In this document: piece by piece, positions 59,151 through 64,000 of the stretch
How the letters are laid out: every line of letters begins with the position of its first letter
Position numbering within the stretch: position 1 is the stretch's first letter
Notes under the pieces: generated by a model
Told to the model about the DNA's origin: nothing
Seen by the model: the letters and a program-made list of their open reading frames with translations, nothing else
Database searches by the model: none
NCBI RefSeq assembly: GCF_003058225.1
Contig: NZ_QBUG01000007.1
Span: forward strand, 287,498-351,497
DNA length: 64,000 nt
Origin: Promicromonospora sp. AC04
Lineage (GTDB): Bacteria > Actinomycetota > Actinomycetes > Actinomycetales > Cellulomonadaceae
Direction: 5' to 3'
Program-made: the position numbers and the translations under genes

Positions 59151-60833
59151 TCACGCCCTCACCCTCGCGAAGGACTTGAGCATTCCGTCCTCGACCAGGT
59201 ACGTGTTCTCGGCAGCGCGGACGACGCTGTCCGAGTGCGTCGCCACGATGACGGTTCGACCCTGCGTAGCGCGGCGGAGGGCTTCGATGACGCACCGCTC
59301 CGACTCCTCGTCGAGGTGCGCCGTCGGCTCGTCGAGAATCCACAGCGGCGCGTCCTGGAGCACGGCGCGTGCGATCGCCACCCTGCGGGCTTCTCCTGTC
59401 GAAAGGCCGTGACCGTGCTCGCCGAGGATGGTGTCGAGGCCGTCCGTCAGTCGGGTGATCACCGGCTCCAGCCCCGAGACCCGGATGGCGTGGTCGATCT
59501 CGCCCTGGCCGGCCCGCGGGGCAGCGATAGTGATGTTCTCGCGGATCGAGCCGTCCACGATCACGGTGGCCTGACCGAGCCAGACGTGGACACCGGGCCG
59601 CGGGTCGACGGCCGTGTCGCCGAACTGCCACTGCACCGACCCGCCTGTCGGAGCCTTCGTGCCTGCGATGAGCGAGAGGGTGGTGCTCTTGCCGCTTCCC
59701 GACGCTCCGACGATGGCGGACCAGGTGCCCCCGGCAAAGGTGACGTCGCCCGCGACGACGTCGCTCGGTGCGTTCGGGTAGCGAAAGGTCACCGCGCGCA
59801 GCCGGACCTCAGGCGCCCCCGATACGGACGCTCGACGCGGCGTGCGCGGTAGTGCGTCCTCGTTGTCGGCCGAGTACCTGGCGAGCACCCGCGCTGCGGC
59901 CTCCGCGCCCTCCTTGTCATGGAAGCTTGCCGCCAGTGTCCGCATCGGCGTGAAGTACATCGGGCAGGCGAGCAGGATCAGGAGCCCGGAGAACAGGCTC
60001 AACGGCTGCGAGAACCCGACATGCACGTAGCCCAGCAGCGTCTCGCCGATATACGTGGCATTGACCGCGATCGAGAACGTGATGACCACGTCCATGCCGA
60101 GTCCGGAGAGGAACGCCCGCCGGAGGACACCCATCGTCGATCTCTCGAGCTCGTCGGACGCGTGCTCGACCACGTGTCGTCGTCGAGCGACCGCGCCGAG
60201 GGTCCTCAGCGTGCTCATGCCGCGGAAGCTGTCGAGAACGGTCGCGCTCAGCCGTTCCGCGGCCTGCTGCCGTTCGTCCATGCCGTCCCGAGCAAAGAGA
60301 CCGGCCAGACGCAGGTTGAGCGGCAGGAGTGCTGACGACAGCGCCAGCACGATCGCCGCCGGCCAGTGGAGCACGGCGGTGAGCAGGAGGACCAGCAGCA
60401 TCTCCGCCGGTGCCGACCGTCGTAGCGGGCCGATCGAGGCGTGGTAGCCGGCGATGTCGTCGACCAGGTCCACCATTGCCAGGGATGCGTCCGAGGCGGC
60501 CACGGTCGTTCGCCGGGCGTCACGTGGCAGCAGCGTCGTACTGAGCCGGGACCGGACGCCGTCGGCGACCTCCCGGCGGCCGAGGTCTCGGAAGTGCTCG
60601 ACTCCGCGGTCGGCGAGGACGACCAGCAGCGCCCCGACGGCGAGGACGAGGATGCCCCGGAACGCTTCGTCGGGCGAGCGGGCGACGACCGCGGTGACGA
60701 CGAGCGCGACTCCGGCCCAGCGGGCCAGCGCGGCGACCGACGACGCGACTCGCAACGACGCGCTCGCCCGGAAGAGCCGCCGAGCCGCGCCGCCGACGTC
60801 GGCGTCAGTCATCACCACGGTGCCGGCGTTCAT
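59151..60833 (-). CDS. cydD: Cytochrome bd assembly ABC transporter subunit CydD-like
   Basis: A 560-residue exporter half with membrane helices to about residue 300 and an ATPase domain: Walker A IVGASGSGKSTTLSL, signature LSTGEARRVAIARAV and Walker B PLWILDEPTAHLDEE. Pair with CydC. The start at ATG 60833 lies inside the preceding gene (29 bases overlap); a second Met at 60812 is possible. It is more divergent than usual CydD proteins in its membrane part, and the assignment leans on the operon. Confidence 0.86.
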   Translation of the reverse strand: MNAGTVVMTDADVGGAARRLFRASASLRVASSVAALARWAGVALVVTAVVARSPDEAFRGILVLAVGALLVVLADRGVEHFRDLGRREVADGVRSRLSTTLLPRDARRTTVAASDASLAMVDLVDDIAGYHASIGPLRRSAPAEMLLVLLLTAVLHWPAAIVLALSSALLPLNLRLAGLFARDGMDERQQAAERLSATVLDSFRGMSTLRTLGAVARRRHVVEHASDELERSTMGVLRRAFLSGLGMDVVITFSIAVNATYIGETLLGYVHVGFSQPLSLFSGLLILLACPMYFTPMRTLAASFHDKEGAEAAARVLARYSADNEDALPRTPRRASVSGAPEVRLRAVTFRYPNAPSDVVAGDVTFAGGTWSAIVGASGSGKSTTLSLIAGTKAPTGGSVQWQFGDTAVDPRPGVHVWLGQATVIVDGSIRENITIAAPRAGQGEIDHAIRVSGLEPVITRLTDGLDTILGEHGHGLSTGEARRVAIARAVLQDAPLWILDEPTAHLDEESERCVIEALRRATQGRTVIVATHSDSVVRAAENTYLVEDGMLKSFARVRA

Positions 60834-61050
60834 CGACTATCCAGGCGACGCCGGCAGCGATGCAGAGCGCCACCATGCCCGCCGTCGTCAGGAGGTACGA
60901 GTGGTACTGCGGGTAGCCGCCGAGCATGCCCTGAGATACGCAGTACGCGACGATGCCGAGAACCGTGTAACCGACCGCCTTCCCTGTCGTCAGGATCGCC
61001 GACGTGATCCTCCTGGCTGCGGTGTCGTCAGGGTGTGGCTTCGTGCTCAT
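60805..61050 (-). CDS. Small two-helix membrane protein within the cyd operon
   Basis: An 81-residue protein with two membrane helices (AVGYTVLGIVAYCVSQGML and YLLTTAGMVALCIAAGVAW) and a charged start (STKPHPDDTAARR). It starts inside the cydB stop codon (ATGA at 61047-61050) and overlaps the start of cydD by 29 bases. It is longer than CydX (about 37 residues, one helix) and does not resemble CydH. I do not recognise a family. Position suggests an accessory subunit or assembly factor for cytochrome bd. Confidence 0.75.
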   Translation of the reverse strand: MSTKPHPDDTAARRITSAILTTGKAVGYTVLGIVAYCVSQGMLGGYPQYHSYLLTTAGMVALCIAAGVAWIVDERRHRGDD

Positions 61051-62066
61051 CGGCGTCGTCCCTCCAGGCTCGGTCGGGTGCTCGGTCCCTCGTCGGGGAG
61101 GTGACCGTGCCGTACCGCCTTCTCCCGGAAGACGTGGTGGGCGAACAGGTTGTAGCCCAGTACGAGCGGGATGTTCAGTCCGACTCCGACGAGCAGGAAC
61201 GTCATGGTGGCGTGCGGGCCGGCCGCCGAAGCGAGGTCGAACCCGGCGCCCACCATCGGGTACCTACCGGCGAGCAAGGCCAGGACGCCGGCGACGACGG
61301 CAACCGCGAGCGCTGTGGCGGGCAGCTTCTCCGCTGCGGCGCTTCTGGTCGCCGTTCCGAACGCGACCAGTGCGGTGACGACCCCTGCGGCGGCGAACAG
61401 GAGGAATCCGGTGAACGCCCCGACTCGGGCAGAGGTTGTCAGGTTCAGCGGAGCCGCAGTCGCCTGCATCGCCGAGACCACGACGACGAACAGGAGAACA
61501 CCTGCGATCAGGCTCGTTCGCCCGCGGGCGGCGGCGGCAGCCTGGAGCTCACCGGTGAACTTCCGCACCACGTGCGCGTACCCGGCAGCGGTGTACGCGA
61601 GGGCAAGAAGGACCGCGCAGAGCACCGCGAACCAGGCCGCGTACCCGCCTCTCGCCTCGACCGGGGAGGCGAGAGCCCCCAGCGCGAACCCCTGCGCGCC
61701 GGCGGCGACGAGCGAGGCCCAGCCGAAGGCGCTCACCCAGCCCGACGACTCGGGGACCTGCGACGCCATCTCGACGGAGACACCGCGCACGATCAGGCCG
61801 AACAGCATGACGACGAGCGGAACGTACAGGTGCGGCAGGAGCGTGCCGAACGCGGTGGGAAAGCCTGCCCAGAGGGAGACGCCCAGCAGGATCAGCCAGG
61901 TCTCGTTCCCGTCCCAGGCGACGGCGACCTCTTCGAGCATGGCCCGACGACGGTCCGGGCGGCGCTCGACGAGTGAGGCCATGCCGACGCCGAGGTCGTA
62001 CCCGTCCAGAACCACATACATGAGGAAGGAGAGCAGGACGACGCAGAACCAGAGCGTGGGCATCAT
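61047..62066 (-). CDS. cydB: Cytochrome bd ubiquinol oxidase subunit II
   Basis: A 339-residue subunit with about nine membrane helices. CydB landmarks are YVVLDGYDLGVGM at the N-terminus, AVAWDGNETWLILLG and SLWAGFPTAFGTLLP. The ATG at 62066 overlaps the cydA stop codon (ATGA). It forms the terminal oxidase with CydA that reduces O2 to water at high affinity in the cytoplasmic membrane. Confidence 0.96.
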   Translation of the reverse strand: MMPTLWFCVVLLSFLMYVVLDGYDLGVGMASLVERRPDRRRAMLEEVAVAWDGNETWLILLGVSLWAGFPTAFGTLLPHLYVPLVVMLFGLIVRGVSVEMASQVPESSGWVSAFGWASLVAAGAQGFALGALASPVEARGGYAAWFAVLCAVLLALAYTAAGYAHVVRKFTGELQAAAAARGRTSLIAGVLLFVVVVSAMQATAAPLNLTTSARVGAFTGFLLFAAAGVVTALVAFGTATRSAAAEKLPATALAVAVVAGVLALLAGRYPMVGAGFDLASAAGPHATMTFLLVGVGLNIPLVLGYNLFAHHVFREKAVRHGHLPDEGPSTRPSLEGRRR

Positions 62067-63418
62067 CGGACGGCCTCGACCTCAGCGACGTGGACAGCGC
62101 TGGTAAGCGGGTCGTCGCGTTCCGGACCGACCCGGACGACGCGCACGACGTAGGTGACATACGCCGCGAGCATGACGAGGTACAGCGCGGTGAACCCCGC
62201 GACGGAGAACAGCACCGCCCCGGGCGCGAGGTCCGACACGGCGTCGTCCGTTCTGAGCAGCCCGAACACCACCCAGGGCTGTCGCCCCGCTTCGGCCGTG
62301 ACCCATCCGCCCAGGATCGCGAGAATGCCGGCCGGCGTCGTCCAGAGCAGGACACGATGGAATCCGTGCGCGGTCCAGAGCCGGTTGCGGAAGCGCAGGA
62401 CGGTGGCCGTGAACGCGAGCGCGAACATGAGGACGGCGGCCAGGAACATGATGCGGAAGCCCCAGAACGTCGCCGCCATGTCGGGCCGGTCGGCCGCATC
62501 GGTCATCGACAGGCCCGGCATCCCGGTCCGGCAGGTCAGGTCCTTCGCGATGAAGCTGCCGAGACACGGGACGTCGAGCTGCGCGATGTTCGTCGCGGCC
62601 TGCTGGTCCGGGATCGCGAAGAGCACGAAGCTGGTGCTCCCGCTCTCCCAGTTGCCTTCGAGCGCTTCGAGCTTCGAGAGCTGCGAGCCCAGGACCGCCC
62701 CCGAGACCGAGTCGCCGAGGAACAGCTGCAGCGGCATCAGGACGGCGGCGATGCCGAGCGCGATGGACAGGGAACGCCGGGCGAAGGCGAGGGCGCGACC
62801 CTTGCACAGGTACCACGCGGAGATGCCTGCCACGAAGAAGCTCGCCGAGATCAGCACGGCCACGACCATGTGGGGCCACCGCCAGATGAACGACGGGTTG
62901 AAGATGACCTGCCACCAGTCGACGGGCTCGAAGTAGCCGTGGACGAGGTGGTAGCCGGCCGGCGTCTGCATCCACGAGTTCGCGGCGATGATCCACGTGG
63001 ACGAGAGCAACGTGCCCAGCGAGACCATGACTGTCGCGATGAACATGGTGCGCTCCTTGACGCGACCGTCCCCGTAGAGCAGCACGCCGATGAAGCCCGC
63101 TTCGACGAAGAAGGCGGTCACGACCTCCATGCCGATGATCGGGCCGATGATCGCGCCGGTCCTGGCTCCGTACTGGCCCCAGTTCATCCCCATCTCGAAG
63201 GTGATGACGGCCCCTGCGACGACGCCGATGGCGAACCCGACGGCGAAGATCCGTCGCCAGAAGCGGAAGGCCTGGAGGAACACCGGCTTCTTCGTTCGCC
63301 AGTACATGCCGTACACGACCGAGAGCAGGATCGACAGCCCGACCGTTATCGCGGGGAACGTCATGTGGAACATGACCGTGATGGCGAACTGCCAGCGCGA
63401 AAGATCCAGAAGGCTCAT
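62063..63418 (-). CDS. cydA: Cytochrome bd ubiquinol oxidase subunit I
   Basis: A 451-residue subunit that carries hemes b558, b595 and d. His18 in MFHMTFPAITVG, His in FIWRWPHMVVA (heme b558 in the family) and Met in FWGFRIMF are the heme ligands. GRQPWVVFGLLRTDDA is the invariant quinol-site motif. The Q-loop is short, as in actinobacterial and Firmicute enzymes. AAGGAG precedes the ATG. It starts 13 bases after the stop of the MFS gene, so this may be co-transcribed. Confidence 0.97.
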   Translation of the reverse strand: MSLLDLSRWQFAITVMFHMTFPAITVGLSILLSVVYGMYWRTKKPVFLQAFRFWRRIFAVGFAIGVVAGAVITFEMGMNWGQYGARTGAIIGPIIGMEVVTAFFVEAGFIGVLLYGDGRVKERTMFIATVMVSLGTLLSSTWIIAANSWMQTPAGYHLVHGYFEPVDWWQVIFNPSFIWRWPHMVVAVLISASFFVAGISAWYLCKGRALAFARRSLSIALGIAAVLMPLQLFLGDSVSGAVLGSQLSKLEALEGNWESGSTSFVLFAIPDQQAATNIAQLDVPCLGSFIAKDLTCRTGMPGLSMTDAADRPDMAATFWGFRIMFLAAVLMFALAFTATVLRFRNRLWTAHGFHRVLLWTTPAGILAILGGWVTAEAGRQPWVVFGLLRTDDAVSDLAPGAVLFSVAGFTALYLVMLAAYVTYVVRVVRVGPERDDPLTSAVHVAEVEAVR

Positions 63419-63431
63419 CTCGGCTTCTCCT

Positions 63432-64000
63432 TCAGACCTCGACGGGCATCGGCCGCGCGGCCTGCTCGGTCGAGGTGAATCGCGGCAGGATGCGCAGCAA
63501 GGCGACAAGGAGGGCGACGATCGCCAGCTGTGTGCCGATCGCGGTTGCGAAGGCGGCCGGAACGCTCACCGTCGCCATCGTCACGTAGACGGTCCCGAGG
63601 ATGGCCACTCCGAGGGCGAGGCTTGCCTGCTGGACGGTGATGAGCACGCCGCTCCCCACTCCACCCAGGTGCGCCGGGACGTCCGCCAGGACGACGCGGA
63701 ACAGGCCGGAGAACAGCATGGACTGGCCACCCCCCATCAGCACGAGCGGGACGGCGAGCGACCGGAGACTCACCTCCGGCCAACCGGTGGCCACGATGAG
63801 GATGAGGGCGGCCAGACCGACGGCCTGGATCGTCCCACCCGCGGCCAGCGCGCCGCGGCCGAACCGATCGATGAGACGCGGGCTGAGCACCGAGCCGAGG
63901 AAGAAGAACACGGCCATCGGCAGGATCGAGAGCCCACCGCGCAGCGCGTCGTTGTGCAGCCCGTCCTGGACCAGCAGCGCGAAGACGAACATGAAGGCGC
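63432..64000 (-). CDS. MFS transporter, C-terminal part (cut by the window edge)
   Basis: At least 189 residues of the C-terminal half of a major facilitator transporter, with about six hydrophobic helices. GGLSILPMAVFFFLGSVLSP and LGGVGSGVLITVQQASLALGVAILG are typical of the DHA2 drug-efflux branch. The true start lies outside the window. It is read towards cydA and ends 13 bases before it. Whether it is functionally tied to the oxidase is unclear. Confidence 0.88.
   Translation of the reverse strand, partial: AFMFVFALLVQDGLHNDALRGGLSILPMAVFFFLGSVLSPRLIDRFGRGALAAGGTIQAVGLAALILIVATGWPEVSLRSLAVPLVLMGGGQSMLFSGLFRVVLADVPAHLGGVGSGVLITVQQASLALGVAILGTVYVTMATVSVPAAFATAIGTQLAIVALLVALLRILPRFTSTEQAARPMPVEV

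Noticed and set aside
61047-63418. Oxidase as a cyanide-insensitive CIO type
   Set aside because: The short Q-loop, GRQPW motif and adjacent cydDC genes fit ordinary actinobacterial cytochrome bd; nothing in the sequence supports a separate class.

Overview
The window is high-GC, gene-dense bacterial DNA of an actinobacterium. Family content (adjacent DUF3000 and RNase D genes, an FMN-dependent PPOX protein, split CydD and CydC, DUF2277) and pervasive leaderless gene starts fit Actinomycetota. An A4-type peptidoglycan is suggested by an ATP-grasp ligase of D-aspartate-ligase type and a FemX-like transferase, which would fit Micrococcales of the Promicromonosporaceae/Cellulomonadaceae sort. 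That placement is an inference. I saw no tRNA, rRNA, CRISPR array, transposase or integrase.

Layout. 0-8 kb: secreted subtilase (cut by the left edge), phosphatase-like protein, alpha/beta hydrolase, gap, a GlxA-type regulator and a secreted sialidase-fold protein. 7.8-8.65 kb: a toxin-antitoxin-like pair with its own operator. 8.7-13.7 kb: DUF1361 protein, then a GntR-creatininase-esterase-AbgT transporter cluster read leftwards. 13.8-19.4 kb: paired regulators and targets: FAD monooxygenase versus a GntR-TetR fusion regulator, AraC with a VOC protein, MarR with an MFS pump. 19.4-22.8 kb: transsulfuration genes cbs-metB behind a tiny leaderless reading frame with three cysteine codons. 23-28 kb: glgX, a TreZ-like protein that has lost catalytic residues, and PPK2. 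28-33.9 kb: zapE, an NAD(P)-binding protein, two tandem DUF805 genes, an ATP-grasp ligase coupled to gnd. 34-40.8 kb: DUF3000, rnd, femX-like gene, and a thiolase/multifunctional beta-oxidation pair. 40.9-46.2 kb: an RCK-membrane-RCK protein, an APC permease, a MocR regulator and a phosphoesterase.

46.2-53.8 kb is the most accessory-looking part: a small HTH protein, two paralogous methyltransferases flanking a phosphoesterase, two paralogous membrane-anchored proteins, and a STAND-type ATPase with about eight TPR-like repeats of about 49 residues. 53.8-57.6 kb: a Snf2-type helicase, a PPOX flavoprotein, and a GNAT enzyme with a broken duplicate of its 3' part. 57.6-64 kb: the cytochrome bd operon, cydA-cydB-small membrane protein-cydD-cydC, joined by overlapping start and stop codons, behind an MFS transporter cut by the right edge.

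Many genes start 5 to 8 bases after a TANNNT box and so appear to be leaderless. Several genes end in unusually long imperfect hairpins without U-tracts. The best candidates for something undescribed are the Cys-codon attenuator at 19.8 kb, the twin membrane protein/STAND locus at 46-54 kb, the catalytically disabled TreZ relative, and the small membrane protein inside the cyd operon.
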